Program-made: the position numbers and the translations under genes
The notes under the pieces: generated by a model
What the model was told of the DNA's origin: nothing
The model's input: only the letters and a program-made list of their open reading frames with translations
The model's database searches: none
In this document: positions 1-8,484 of the stretch, one piece after another
Layout: the number at the start of each line of letters is the position of its first letter
How positions within the stretch are numbered: position 1 is the first letter of the stretch
Origin: JAGPUQ01 sp050250395
GTDB taxonomy: Bacteria > Pseudomonadota > Gammaproteobacteria > Pseudomonadales > Porticoccaceae
Assembly (NCBI GenBank): GCA_050250395.1
Contig: JBFWOQ010000014.1
Coordinates: 8,464-72,463, forward strand
Reading direction: 5' to 3'
Length of the DNA: 64,000 nt

Positions 1-225
1 CATGGCGACAAGTCCCACGCCCATGTACAGCATCTGGCGCTGGACTTGCCCCATATCCCGCCCGCTGGCGCTGTACAGCACCAGCAGCCCCATTGCCATC
101 AGAAACAGCGACAACAGCAGCAGCACCGGGTCGACATGGGAAATCAGCCAGTGATTGCGCCGCCCGTAAACCGCGGTACCCGGCTCGCGCAAGTGACGAT
201 CGAAATCCGGTTTACTCAAGGCCAT
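1..225 (-). CDS. rodA: RodA/MrdB, lipid II polymerase of the elongasome (5' part only)
   Basis: Only the first 75 codons lie in the window; the gene runs off the left edge. RodA is the SEDS-family glycan polymerase that works with PBP2 to extend the lateral wall. The visible part has a basic cytoplasmic N-terminus (MALSKPDFDRHLREP) followed by a Leu-rich first membrane helix and LLVLYSASG, which is typical of SEDS proteins. The ATG at 225 overlaps the end of mrdA by 14 bases, so the two are probably translationally coupled. The position after mrdA is the usual one in gammaproteobacteria. Identity rests on this N-terminus plus synteny. Confidence 0.9.
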   Translation of the reverse strand, partial: MALSKPDFDRHLREPGTAVYGRRNHWLISHVDPVLLLLSLFLMAMGLLVLYSASGRDMGQVQRQMLYMGVGLVAM

Positions 226-2071
226 CGCCCTCCGGATAGTGTTGCAGGAAGGCATCGATCACTTGTCGCGCGACCGGCGCCGCCGTGGAACTGCCGTGCT
301 CGCCATTCTCCACCAGCACCCCCACCGCTATGCGTGGCGAGTCGACCGGAGCGAAAGCGATGAACAGCGCATGATCGAGCTGGGTCTTGGCGAGATGGCG
401 CGGATCGTACTTGGCGTTCTGCTTTACCCCGACCACTTGCGCGGTACCGGTTTTCCCCGCCATGGTGTAGCTCATCGCTCCCATCGCGGCAAGCGCGCGA
501 TAGGCGGTACCGCGGCGATCCTCTACTACCCCCCGCATCGCCTGGATAACCTGATCCCAGTGGGCGGCGGTGGCCACGATGGGCTGCTCCGAAGCGGGAT
601 TTGTCACCGCAGACTGCCCCAGTGTGCGCCCGAGGCGCGGCGATCGCACTTCTCCGCGCGTCGCGATCCGCGCGGCCGCCACCGCCAACTGCAGCGGCGT
701 GGCGGTCATGAAACCCTGGCCGATGCTGGTGTTAACCGTATCGCCCGGGTACCACGCAACGCCCCTGGCGCCCCGTTTCCACTCGCGGGAGGGCATGGTG
801 CCACCGGCCTCGTTGGGCAGATCGATCCCGGCTGGGGCCCCGAAGCCAAAGGCGGTGGCGTAACGGTGCAGGCGATCAATGCCCATGCGCGTTCCGACGG
901 TATAAAAAAACGTGTCGCAGGATTGCACAACGGCGTCGTAGAGCGTGACCATCCCGTGGCCGCCCCGCTTCCAGTCGCGGTACTCATGCGTGCTGTTGTC
1001 GAGACGAAAAACGCCAGGGTCGTAGATCCGAAACCCGGGCGCGGCGACCCCGCTGTCGAGCGCCGCCAACGCGAACACCGGCTTCACCGTGGAGCCCGGC
1101 GGGTACAGCCCCCGCGCCGCGCGATCGAACAGGGGGCGATCGGGCGACTCGATAAGCGTCTTGTAGGCCGCAGTCGATATGCCGGTAACGAAAGGGTTGG
1201 GGTCGAACGACGGTGCGCTCGCCATCGCCAATACGCCCCCGGTCCTGGTATCGATGGCAACGACGGCGCCGCGCTCGCCCGCGAGGGCTTGATAGGCGGC
1301 CTCTTGCAGACGGGAGTCCAGATGCAGCCGCAAATTCGCGCCGGCCACTGGCGGCACGCGATCCAGCACCCGCATCACGCGACCGCGTGCATTGGTCTCG
1401 ACGTACTCCGCGCCCGGTCGGCCCAGCAGGTCGGTTTCGTAGAAACGCTCCAATCCCGTCTTGCCGATCAGGTAAACGCCGCTGTAGGCCGCGGCGTCAA
1501 GCGCCTTGAGCTCGCGCTCGTCGACGCGCCCCACATAACCCAGCACATGGGCAAAGGGCTCGCCCCGAGGGTAGAAACGGACCAGTTGGGCGGAGATTTC
1601 CACGCCGTCCAGGCGGTACTCGTTGACCGCGATGACACTTTGTTCGAGCTCGCTGAGGTTGTAGCGCAGCGGCACCGACTCGTAGGGCCGGCGGCGCGCC
1701 GCGAGCTCCCGAAAGCGCCGGATTTCGCCGTCGCCAAGATCCAGCAAACCGTCCAGCGTACTCATCAGCGCGTCGAGATCGGCCGCGCGCTCAACAACGA
1801 TCGACAGGGTAAAGCCGGGGCGATTGTCCGCGAGCAGAACGCCATTGCGATCGAAGATCAGGCCGCGGGGCGGTGGAATCGCCCGCACATGAATGCGGTT
1901 GCGTTCGGCCAGAGTGACGAAATCGCCGTGCCGACGGATCTGCAAATCGAAGTAACGCCACACCAGCGTGGCCAGCAACAGTGCCATGACCACGACGGCG
2001 AATCCGAGCCGCCCGACGAAGAGCAAATGTTCGTCGCGATGATTGCGAAGGACGCGGTCGGCGGGGCTCAT
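212..2071 (-). CDS. mrdA: Penicillin-binding protein 2, peptidoglycan transpeptidase
   Basis: PBP2 cross-links peptidoglycan during side-wall growth, as partner of RodA. The 619-residue protein has a short cytoplasmic tail, one membrane anchor at about residues 22-42, a dimerisation/pedestal region with the RGLIFDRNG motif near 69-77, and a C-terminal transpeptidase domain. Active-site motifs are visible: STVK (nucleophile Ser327, Lys330), SCD at 384-386 and KTGTA from Lys540. Length matches the family (about 630 residues). The ATG at 2071 overlaps the rlmH stop by four bases. Nothing suggests an altered beta-lactam target. Confidence 0.97.
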   Translation of the reverse strand: MSPADRVLRNHRDEHLLFVGRLGFAVVVMALLLATLVWRYFDLQIRRHGDFVTLAERNRIHVRAIPPPRGLIFDRNGVLLADNRPGFTLSIVVERAADLDALMSTLDGLLDLGDGEIRRFRELAARRRPYESVPLRYNLSELEQSVIAVNEYRLDGVEISAQLVRFYPRGEPFAHVLGYVGRVDERELKALDAAAYSGVYLIGKTGLERFYETDLLGRPGAEYVETNARGRVMRVLDRVPPVAGANLRLHLDSRLQEAAYQALAGERGAVVAIDTRTGGVLAMASAPSFDPNPFVTGISTAAYKTLIESPDRPLFDRAARGLYPPGSTVKPVFALAALDSGVAAPGFRIYDPGVFRLDNSTHEYRDWKRGGHGMVTLYDAVVQSCDTFFYTVGTRMGIDRLHRYATAFGFGAPAGIDLPNEAGGTMPSREWKRGARGVAWYPGDTVNTSIGQGFMTATPLQLAVAAARIATRGEVRSPRLGRTLGQSAVTNPASEQPIVATAAHWDQVIQAMRGVVEDRRGTAYRALAAMGAMSYTMAGKTGTAQVVGVKQNAKYDPRHLAKTQLDHALFIAFAPVDSPRIAVGVLVENGEHGSSTAAPVARQVIDAFLQHYPEGDGLE

Positions 2072-2535
2072 CGGTGATACGGATGGCCTGCGTTGATGGT
2101 CCAGGCCCGGTAAAGCTGTTCGGCAAGCACCACCCTGACCAGCGGATGGGGCAGTGTCAGCGCCGATAGCGACCAGCGGAAATGCGCGCGCCGCAGGCAG
2201 GCCTGATCCAGTCCATCGGGGCCGCCCACCAGCAGGCAGCAGTTGCCGCCAGCCGCCTGCCAGCTCGCCAGTTGCGCCGCGAGACGGGGGGTGGTCCAGG
2301 ACTCCCCGGCGACATCCAGCGCCACCAGCGTATCGCGCGCACCCGCGGCTTTCAGCAGCGCCTGGCTTTCCGCCGCGACTGCCGTGGCGGGATCGATCCC
2401 CTTGCCACGGCGACCGAGCGGTATTTCCACCACTTCCAGCACCAGCTCCGGCGGCAGGCGCCGGGCATAGTCATGCACTGCCGTCTCGACCCAGGCGGGC
2501 ATCCGGGTACCGACCGCCAGCAGTCGCAGGCGCAA
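2068..2535 (-). CDS. rlmH: 23S rRNA (pseudouridine1915-N3)-methyltransferase RlmH
   Basis: RlmH is a small SPOUT methyltransferase that methylates pseudouridine 1915 in helix 69 of 23S rRNA on the assembled 70S ribosome. The 155-residue protein has the family length. It carries the SAM-binding knot motif LLVGGPDGL and the diagnostic C-terminus LAEQLYRAWT...GHPYHR. It lies between rsfS (6-bp gap) and mrdA (4-bp overlap), the conserved order in gammaproteobacteria. Confidence 0.97.
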   Translation of the reverse strand: MRLRLLAVGTRMPAWVETAVHDYARRLPPELVLEVVEIPLGRRGKGIDPATAVAAESQALLKAAGARDTLVALDVAGESWTTPRLAAQLASWQAAGGNCCLLVGGPDGLDQACLRRAHFRWSLSALTLPHPLVRVVLAEQLYRAWTINAGHPYHR

Positions 2536-2541
2536 GCGCGG

Positions 2542-2889
2542 TCAGTCCTCGCCTCGCTTCAGATCTTCCGGTCGTAACGACCAGAGCTTTTCCAGCTCGT
2601 AAAACGCCCGGGTGGCGGGCAACATCACATGCAGCACCAGATCGCCCAGGTCCACCAGCACCCATTCCGCGGTGTCCATGCCCTCGACACCGATCGGCCG
2701 CACGCCGAGGAGTCGGCAGCGCTCGATGACATTCTCGGCCAGGGCTTTTACCTGGCGCGTCGTGTTGCCGCTGGCCACCACCAGGGTATCGGTCACGTCG
2801 GTGAGACCGCGCACGTCGAGGCAGACGATATCCAGCCCCTTGACGTCCTCCAGGGCCGCAACCACTACCGCCGGTAGATCTTCATTCAT
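2542..2889 (-). CDS. rsfS: Ribosomal silencing factor RsfS
   Basis: RsfS (DUF143/Iojap family) binds ribosomal protein L14 and blocks joining of the subunits when nutrients are short. The protein has 115 residues, close to the E. coli length. It shows the family core: an N-terminal helix (LPAVVVAALEDVKG), DTLVVASGNTTRQVKALAENV, and EWVLVDLGDLVLHVMLPATRAFYELEKLW. Its start overlaps the nadD stop by four bases (ATGA), so translation is probably coupled. Its target L14 (rplN) is also encoded in this window at 41954-42322. Confidence 0.96.
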   Translation of the reverse strand: MNEDLPAVVVAALEDVKGLDIVCLDVRGLTDVTDTLVVASGNTTRQVKALAENVIERCRLLGVRPIGVEGMDTAEWVLVDLGDLVLHVMLPATRAFYELEKLWSLRPEDLKRGED

Positions 2890-3575
2890 CGCGTGTCCTG
2901 CTCGTTCTGGATCGACTTGGGGATAAGCGCCGGCGGCCGGTACAGACCATGGGCGCGGATGTGGGCCAGCGCTCCATCGGGCACCAGATAACGGGTCGAG
3001 CGGCCGGCAGCGAGGTCGGCGCGCAACTGTGTGGCCGACACCGGCAACAGCGTCAGGGTCTGGATCAGGACCAGGCCCGCGGTCTGGTCATGCAGCCGCG
3101 ACGCCGCGTCGCAGCGCCGCCCCACCAGCCAGTCGGCGACCTCGCCCCGCGACGGCAGCTGCCAGCCCGGCCGGGCGGCCACCACCAGATGCGCGAAATC
3201 GGTCAGCTCGCGCCAGCGCCGCCAGGTGGCAAGGGTCACCAGGGAGTCCATGCCCACACACAGGCACAAAGCCGTGGCGGGACCCACCTCGGCGCGGAGT
3301 TCGGCGAGCGTGTCGATCGTATAGGACGGGCCGCTGCGATCGAGTTCGCGGCCATCGGCAACCAGGCCGGGTTCGTCGCCGATGGCGGCGGTCAGCATCG
3401 CCAACCGGTCGTCGGCGCTGACACCCGGCTGCTCCCGGTGGGGCGGGCGCGCACTCGGAATCAGCAGCATCCGCTGCAAGCCCAGAGTTTCACGCAACTC
3501 CAGCGCGGTGCGCAGATGCCCGATATGCACCGGGTCGAAGGTGCCGCCGAAAACCCCGACCGCATCCCAGTTCAA
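2886..3575 (-). CDS. nadD: Nicotinate-nucleotide adenylyltransferase
   Basis: NadD transfers AMP from ATP to nicotinate mononucleotide, an essential step of NAD synthesis and salvage. The 229-residue protein opens with the nucleotidyltransferase signature GGTFDPVHIGHLR (residues 10-22). A second substrate-loop motif near the C-terminus reads VSATQLR where ISSTxxR is usual, a mild variation still expected to work. It overlaps proA upstream and rsfS downstream by four bases each, giving a tight proA-nadD-rsfS unit as in Pseudomonas. Confidence 0.96.
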   Translation of the reverse strand: MNWDAVGVFGGTFDPVHIGHLRTALELRETLGLQRMLLIPSARPPHREQPGVSADDRLAMLTAAIGDEPGLVADGRELDRSGPSYTIDTLAELRAEVGPATALCLCVGMDSLVTLATWRRWRELTDFAHLVVAARPGWQLPSRGEVADWLVGRRCDAASRLHDQTAGLVLIQTLTLLPVSATQLRADLAAGRSTRYLVPDGALAHIRAHGLYRPPALIPKSIQNEQDTR

Positions 3576-4831
3576 GCGCGCACGTGACCGTCGCCCAGCA
3601 CCACGAACTTCTGACTGGTGAGACCTTCCAGTCCGACCGGACCGCGGGCGTGGAGCTTGTCGGTGGAAATGCCGATCTCGGCACCCAATCCGTATTCGAA
3701 GCCATCGGCAAACCGGGTAGAGGCATTGACCATCACCGAACTGGAATCGACTTCTCGCATAAAGCGCCGCGCCCGGCTGTAGTCCTCGGTGACGATGGCG
3801 TCCGTGTGCTGCGACCCGTAGGTAGCGATGTGCTCGATGGCGGCGTCGATGCCGGCCACCACCCGTACCGCCAGCACCGGCGCCAGATATTCCGCATACC
3901 AGTCGGCCTCCGTCGCCGGCCGACAGTCGGCGACGATCGCGCAGGTGCGGTCACAGCCGCGCAGTTCGACGCCGTGCTCGCGGTAGGCGGTCGCCAGGCG
4001 CGGCAGGATCGCCGCCGCCACCGGCTCCGCGACCAGCAGGGTTTCCATCGCGTTGCAGACGCCGTAGCGATGGGTCTTGGCGTTGACCGCGACCGCCAAC
4101 GCCTTGTCGAGGTCGGCGCGATCGTCGATGTAGACATGACAGACGCCGTCGAGGTGCTTGATCACCGGCACCCGCGCCTCGGCGCTGATGCGTTCGATCA
4201 GGCTCTTGCCGCCCCGCGGCACGATCACATCCACATATTCGGGCATGGTGATGAGCTCACCCACCGCCGCGCGATCCGTGGTGTCCACCACCTGAACCGC
4301 TGCCGCCGGCAGGCCGGTCGCCGCCAGACCGTCCCGAATGCAGGCGGCGATGGCGCCGTTGGAATGAATAGCCTCGCTGCCGCCGCGCAGAATGCAGGCG
4401 TTGCCCGCCTTGAGGCAGAGGCTGGCGGCATCCACCGTCACATTGGGCCGGGACTCGTAGATGATGCCGATCACGCCGAGCGGCACCCGCATCCGGCCCA
4501 CCTGGATACCACTGGGCCGATACCTGAGGTCGGTGATCTCACCCACCGGATCGGCGAGGGCAGCCACCTGGCGCAGCCCCTCGATCATGGCGTCGATGCG
4601 GGCCGGCGTGAGCGTGAGGCGGTCGAGTTGAGCGGTATCGAGTCCCGCCGCGCGTCCCGCTGCCAGGTCGTTCGCATTGGCGGCCGCCAGTTCGCCACGG
4701 CCGCGATCCAGGGCTTCGGCAATCGCCGCCAGGGCTACGTTCTTCCGATCCGTGCCGGCACTTGCCAACTCGCGTGCCGCCCGCCGCGCGCGTCGCCCGA
4801 GGTCCTGCATATAGGAAACAATGTCCATCAC
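3572..4831 (-). CDS. proA: Gamma-glutamyl phosphate reductase (glutamate-5-semialdehyde dehydrogenase)
   Basis: ProA reduces gamma-glutamyl phosphate to glutamate-5-semialdehyde with NADPH, the second step of proline synthesis. The 419-residue protein shows the aldehyde dehydrogenase fold. Visible motifs are GVIGIIYESRPNVT (119-132), LKAGNACILRGGSEA (140-154), the catalytic cysteine in YGVCNAMET (Cys259), and the family C-terminal signature GLGAEIGISTDKLHARGPVGLEGLT. It is first in the operon, with a -10 box about 43 bases upstream. The start could be the first or second of two adjacent Met codons. The partner gene proB is not in the window. Confidence 0.97.
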   Translation of the reverse strand: MMDIVSYMQDLGRRARRAARELASAGTDRKNVALAAIAEALDRGRGELAAANANDLAAGRAAGLDTAQLDRLTLTPARIDAMIEGLRQVAALADPVGEITDLRYRPSGIQVGRMRVPLGVIGIIYESRPNVTVDAASLCLKAGNACILRGGSEAIHSNGAIAACIRDGLAATGLPAAAVQVVDTTDRAAVGELITMPEYVDVIVPRGGKSLIERISAEARVPVIKHLDGVCHVYIDDRADLDKALAVAVNAKTHRYGVCNAMETLLVAEPVAAAILPRLATAYREHGVELRGCDRTCAIVADCRPATEADWYAEYLAPVLAVRVVAGIDAAIEHIATYGSQHTDAIVTEDYSRARRFMREVDSSSVMVNASTRFADGFEYGLGAEIGISTDKLHARGPVGLEGLTSQKFVVLGDGHVRA

Positions 4832-4873
4832 TCTCTCCGCGAGCCGCCACCCGCTGTTTGCGTTACGACTTTC

Positions 4874-4879
4874 ATTATA
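4874..4879 (-). promoter_or_regulatory. Candidate -10 box for the proA operon
   Basis: On the minus strand the sequence reads TATAAT about 43 bases before the proA start, in the gap between the divergent proA and MaoC-like genes. The best -35 candidate, TTGCGG at 4900-4905, gives a 20-bp spacer, longer than optimal. The -10 is a perfect match, but the promoter as a whole is only moderately supported. Confidence 0.45.
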
Positions 4880-4965
4880 CAGAGCGCCACTGGCCCGGGC
4901 CGCAATTGCGACGCCCGCGGGATTACCGCACCATCACGCCACCGTCATTAGCCGAGATCCATCAC

Positions 4966-5418
4966 ATGAAACAACTGGGCGCCGGATTTTACTGGCAGGA
5001 TCTGACCGTGGGCGACCGCTTCAAGTCCTGGGGCCGCACCGTGCTGGAAGCCGACATCGCCAGCTTCGTCAATCTGGTGGGGCTGCACGAAGTGGTGTTC
5101 ACGGACCGCGAATTCCTGCGCGAAAAATCGGTCATCAAGCGCCCCTTCGCGCCCGGCGCGCTGGTTTACAGCTTCGCCGAGGGACTGCTGCTCCCGACCA
5201 TGCAGGGCACCGGCATGGCGTTTCTCAACATGGAGCTGGACATGAAACGGCCCTGCTTCGCCGGCGACACCATTCACGTCGAGGTGGAAGTGACGGAGGT
5301 CCGCCAGACCAGCAAGGGCAATCGCGGCCTGGTGCGCACCTTCAATCGCGTACTCAACCAGGACGGCGAGGAAGTGCTCACTTACAACCCGCTGCGGATG
5401 CTCAAAGGCCGGGAATAG
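4966..5418 (+). CDS. MaoC-like hotdog-fold dehydratase
   Basis: This 150-residue protein resembles MaoC-family (R)-specific enoyl-CoA hydratases. It has the YWQDLTVGDRFKSWGRTV opening, the hotdog helix region RPFAPGALVYSFAEGLLL, and the strand pattern ending in LTYNPLRMLKGRE. The hydratase motif usually has Asp and His about five residues apart. Here the matching segment reads FVNLVGLHEVVF, with Asn where Asp is expected, so catalysis is uncertain. The start was chosen at MKQLGAGF because upstream in-frame sequence shows no family similarity. It stands alone, divergent from proA and convergent with the LON-domain gene. The substrate is unknown. Confidence 0.8.
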   Translation: MKQLGAGFYWQDLTVGDRFKSWGRTVLEADIASFVNLVGLHEVVFTDREFLREKSVIKRPFAPGALVYSFAEGLLLPTMQGTGMAFLNMELDMKRPCFAGDTIHVEVEVTEVRQTSKGNRGLVRTFNRVLNQDGEEVLTYNPLRMLKGRE

Positions 5419-5450
5419 TTCCGACCACCAGCGGAGCCGGCGCGCGCCAC

Positions 5451-6071
5451 TCAGCGCTGTGACAGCTCGATCACCCAGCTGCGCACCTCGATGAGTCGCA
5501 CCAGCGGATCGGCCATCCCCAGCAGGGCGATCTTGCGCTCCAGGGCGACGGGCAGCAGATCCGCCAGCCGCCAGGCGAGAGTGATGCCATCGAGGCTGTC
5601 ATTGACATAGCGCTCCGCAACCCCGAAGTGCCGGGCCAGATCGCCCAGCAGCGCCACCAGATCACTGTCGTCTCCGGCCAGCGGAACGACTGGGTCCGGC
5701 GCATCGAGCAGGACTTCGCCCAGCATCAGGCCATCGGCCGCGACCCGGGTCGCACCGACCCGGAGGCGCTGTTCACCGCGAATCTCGATGCCGAGCAGGC
5801 CGGTGGGCAGTTGCGACCAGTCGGCGATGGTCACCAGGGTGCCGCGCTCGGCGATCACTGGCGTGGCGCCCACTTCCCGTCCCGACAGAATCGGCACCAC
5901 GGCAAAGGGCTTGGCCGCCGCCAGGGATTCGCGCACCAGACGCAGATAGCGCTGCTCGAAAATCCGCATCGGGATGGTCACCCCGGGAAATACCGTGCGC
6001 TGAAGTGGAAACAGCGGCAGCTCCTGCCATGCCGCCGTGCCGGCGGCGATTTCATTTGTCAAATCGGACAT
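5451..6071 (-). CDS. Stand-alone LON substrate-binding domain protein
   Basis: The 206-residue protein matches the N-terminal substrate-binding domain of Lon protease (LAN/PF02190 type). It has ELPLFPLQRTVFPGVTIPMRIFEQRYLRLVRESL near the start, followed by GTLVTIADWSQLPTGLLGIEIRGEQRLRV. No AAA+ or protease domain follows, so it is not a protease. Such single-domain proteins are widespread in proteobacteria and their role is not established. A good ribosome binding site (GGTGGGG) precedes the ATG. It is divergent from the MAPEG gene. Confidence 0.85.
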   Translation of the reverse strand: MSDLTNEIAAGTAAWQELPLFPLQRTVFPGVTIPMRIFEQRYLRLVRESLAAAKPFAVVPILSGREVGATPVIAERGTLVTIADWSQLPTGLLGIEIRGEQRLRVGATRVAADGLMLGEVLLDAPDPVVPLAGDDSDLVALLGDLARHFGVAERYVNDSLDGITLAWRLADLLPVALERKIALLGMADPLVRLIEVRSWVIELSQR

Positions 6072-6133
6072 TTACCCCACCCTTTCCCGCGCGTAACATC
6101 TGAGCTCCAATAACAACCCTAAGGGAAAATACC

Positions 6134-6553
6134 ATGAACCTCGCCTCAAACCCGGCTTTATACGCACTCGTCGGTTTCGCCGGCTGGACACTCGTCCTGA
6201 TGTTGATCATGACCACCAACCGGGTGCTCAACTCCGTCGGCGGCGCCAAAATACCCATGAACAAGTTTTCCGCCACCGGCGAGGATCTGCCCGGGTTTGG
6301 GCAGCGCGTAACGCGTGCGCATCTCAATTGCCTGGAAAACCTGCCGGTATTCGCCGCACTGGTGGCGGCGGCCGGGTTTTCCCAGCAACTCGGGATCATG
6401 GAGAGCACCGCCATGTGCGTGCTCTACGCGCGGATCGCCCAATCGGTGGTCCACATGATCTCCGCAAATCTGCCGATGGTGCTGGTGCGCGGAAGCCTGT
6501 TTTTCGTCCAGGTGGTGCTCATGGGCTGGTACGCCTGGCAGCTGCTGCTCTGA
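6134..6553 (+). CDS. MAPEG-family membrane protein
   Basis: A 139-residue integral membrane protein with about four hydrophobic helices and the MAPEG pattern (eicosanoid and glutathione metabolism family, PF01124). The key segment is RVTRAHLNCLENLPVFAALVAAAG, which places a conserved Arg/His/Asn-Glu-Asn cluster in helix 2. Bacterial members are often small glutathione-dependent membrane enzymes, but the substrate cannot be read from the sequence. A clear AAGGGA ribosome binding site precedes the ATG. An alpha/beta hydrolase gene follows 30 bp downstream on the same strand and may be co-transcribed. Confidence 0.85.
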   Translation: MNLASNPALYALVGFAGWTLVLMLIMTTNRVLNSVGGAKIPMNKFSATGEDLPGFGQRVTRAHLNCLENLPVFAALVAAAGFSQQLGIMESTAMCVLYARIAQSVVHMISANLPMVLVRGSLFFVQVVLMGWYAWQLLL

Positions 6554-6583
6554 TCCCCCGCCACCACCAAACGCGGAAAACGC

Positions 6584-7447
6584 ATGAGCGACCAGCTTCC
6601 CGCCTGGTTCACCGATGCCATCGCCCAGCCGGGAGAGACCGGCTGCGTCAGGGTACAGGACTGCCCCATCGCCTACCGGTGCTGGGGCAACCCTGGGAAA
6701 CCCGGGCTACTGCTGATCCACGGCTTCAACGCCCACAGTCACTGGTGGGATTTCATCGCTCCCGCGTTTGCCGCGGACTACCGGGTGGCAGCACTCGACT
6801 GCTCCGGCGCGGGCGACAGCGGCCACCGTGAATACTATGACCTGGACACTTTCGCCGCCGAGGTCATCGCGGTGGCGGAGGCTGCCGGCATCGGCGCGCC
6901 GATGGTCGTGGTGGGGCACAGTTTTGGCGGCGGCATCGCGCTGCGCACGGCGGCGCGTTTCCCGGACCGGGTCAAGGCCATGATCTCCGTGGATGCCAAG
7001 CTGATCCCGCTGCCCGGGGAGGGCCGCACGCGCAGCACCACGGGGTTTTTACCCCACGCGATCCATCCCGACGCCGCCAGTGCCAGCGCCGCTTTCCGTG
7101 TCATTCCGCCCCAGCGCTGCCCGAATCAGTTTCTGATCGACTATATCGCCCGACATTCGGTGCGGGAGGTGGAAGACGGCTGGACGCTCAAAGCCGATCC
7201 GGCGCTGCTCGACAATTTCCGCTTTGAAGACCAGACCGACGCCCTGCTCAATCTCGCGACCGGCTTCGGCATGATCTCGGGCACCCTGAGCGCCATCATT
7301 ACTCAGGAAGTCATCGATTATCTTCAGTATGTGGCCCCACGGGGATCGCCTTTCACCGCTATCCCCGGCGCCGCCCACCATGTGTTTCTCGACCAGCCGC
7401 TGGCCTTTATCGACGTCCTCCGCGACATGCTGGCCCACTGGCCCTGA
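6584..7447 (+). CDS. Alpha/beta-fold hydrolase
   Basis: A 287-residue soluble hydrolase. It shows the oxyanion-hole motif HGFNAHSHWWDF (46-57), the nucleophile elbow GHSFGGG with Ser113, and a late catalytic His in GAAHHVFLDQP (265 or 266). A Ser nucleophile suggests an esterase, lipase or C-C hydrolase rather than an epoxide hydrolase or haloalkane dehalogenase, which use Asp. No signal peptide is seen. It probably shares a transcript with the MAPEG gene upstream and is convergent with the GFA gene downstream. The substrate is unknown. Confidence 0.88.
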   Translation: MSDQLPAWFTDAIAQPGETGCVRVQDCPIAYRCWGNPGKPGLLLIHGFNAHSHWWDFIAPAFAADYRVAALDCSGAGDSGHREYYDLDTFAAEVIAVAEAAGIGAPMVVVGHSFGGGIALRTAARFPDRVKAMISVDAKLIPLPGEGRTRSTTGFLPHAIHPDAASASAAFRVIPPQRCPNQFLIDYIARHSVREVEDGWTLKADPALLDNFRFEDQTDALLNLATGFGMISGTLSAIITQEVIDYLQYVAPRGSPFTAIPGAAHHVFLDQPLAFIDVLRDMLAHWP

Positions 7448-7461
7448 GTGCAGCCTGTGAC

Positions 7462-7505
7462 CGCGGGTGTCGCGGCGAAGTCGATCCAGGGTTCGGACAC
7501 CCGCG
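7462..7505. terminator. Inverted repeat between convergent genes, possible bidirectional terminator
   Basis: A perfect 10-bp inverted repeat (CGCGGGTGTC at 7462-7471 with its complement at 7496-7505, 24-base loop) fills the gap between the convergent hydrolase and GFA genes. There is no T-run on either side, so it is not a classical intrinsic terminator. It may slow polymerase or protect 3' ends. Confidence 0.35.
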
Positions 7506-7517
7506 CAGGACATCCCG

Positions 7518-7949
7518 TCAGTCCGCTGCCGGCGGATACTCGGCAAACCGTGGCGCGGCAAGCCCTGCCTCATACCAGCACGCCCGGCTGTCCCAGAATA
7601 TCTGCCTATCCGGCACCACCCCGGGATCCCCGTCGAGCACTCCCGCGGGGACGATCAGGTACTCGCCGCTGCGGCTGACATAGGGCAGCGCCGAGCCGCA
7701 GTGAGTACAGAAGCATTTGGAGAAACTGCGGGCCTCGGGAATCTGATAGCGCCTGATCACCTCGCGCCCACGCAGCCAATGGATATGGTCGGGGCCGGTG
7801 AACAGATTGGCGGCGTGGGCCGAAGCACTCGCCTTGCGGCAGCGCGAACAGTGGCAGAGCACAAAGCGCGCAAACGGTCCCCAGACCTGGAACGCGACCT
7901 GGCCGCAGAGACAGGACCCCGCAATCATTCCGGTTTGTGCTTCACCCAT
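7518..7949 (-). CDS. GFA-family zinc protein (glutathione-dependent formaldehyde-activating-like)
   Basis: A small zinc-binding protein of the GFA/CENP-V family (PF04828), 143 residues from the chosen start. Cysteine ligands are visible in the usual order: GSCLCGQV, then LCHCSRCRKASAS, then FCTHCGSALPY. Family members have been linked to formaldehyde-glutathione adducts, but most bacterial copies are uncharacterised. The start at MGEAQTG was preferred because GGGGAG lies ten bases upstream; a later Met (7928) is possible. It follows the MOSC gene by 31 bp on the same strand. Confidence 0.87.
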   Translation of the reverse strand: MGEAQTGMIAGSCLCGQVAFQVWGPFARFVLCHCSRCRKASASAHAANLFTGPDHIHWLRGREVIRRYQIPEARSFSKCFCTHCGSALPYVSRSGEYLIVPAGVLDGDPGVVPDRQIFWDSRACWYEAGLAAPRFAEYPPAAD

Positions 7950-7980
7950 GCTCGCGCCGCTCCCCGCTTTGGTAGCCGCA

Positions 7981-8460
7981 TCATGGTGTGCGCAACGGCA
8001 GAATTTCAAGCGTATCGCCGCAGCGGATCAAGCCGCTCGCAAGGACATCCGCGCGCAGCCCGCCGCGTCCGACCAGCTTGGCGGCGACACCCGCCCGGGC
8101 GAGCTCTTCGAGATGGCGGCAGGGTTCGCACAGCCGCTGGCCCCGCAACCGCGCGCCGCCGATACGAAACTCCCGCCCTACCAGGGCATTGAGATCGATG
8201 CCACGGGTGAGCAGGTTGCGTCTCGCCTCGGCGGCACTGAGTCGCCAGGGTTCGGGCAGGGAATCCAGCACTTCGGCAGCGATCAGGGTCACCGCTCGCC
8301 CCGTGCCCGGCCAACTGGACCAGGTGCCGGCCCCCACGGCGTAGCGATCCCCCGCGAGACCCACGCCGGCCAGCGCCGCCACCGCCTCGACGGCGCCGGG
8401 CAATGCGCCCCGGGCAGCGGCGACGTAAATGCCGATCACTCGGCCAGAGCGGGTTGGCAT
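7981..8460 (-). CDS. MOSC-domain protein
   Basis: A 159-residue stand-alone MOSC domain (C-terminal domain of molybdenum cofactor sulfurases; also in YiiM-type proteins). It has the early GVGLAGDRYAVGAGTW segment, AVTLIAAEVLD, EARRNLLTRGIDLNALVGREF, and the cysteine motif LCEPCRHLEEL, with RGGLRADVLASGLIRCGD near the end. These proteins are thought to carry sulfur or bind molybdopterin; the partner is not known here. The ATG at 8460 was chosen; an upstream GTG at 8475 is also in frame. Confidence 0.9.
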   Translation of the reverse strand: MPTRSGRVIGIYVAAARGALPGAVEAVAALAGVGLAGDRYAVGAGTWSSWPGTGRAVTLIAAEVLDSLPEPWRLSAAEARRNLLTRGIDLNALVGREFRIGGARLRGQRLCEPCRHLEELARAGVAAKLVGRGGLRADVLASGLIRCGDTLEILPLRTP

Positions 8461-8484
8461 GGCGCTGCGTGGCACCAGATTCGA

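Noticed and set aside
239..2077. 612-codon open frame on the plus strand opposite mrdA
   Set aside because: It mirrors mrdA, which has all PBP2 motifs. Its translation is Arg/Gly/His-rich without any domain, typical of antisense frames in GC-rich DNA.
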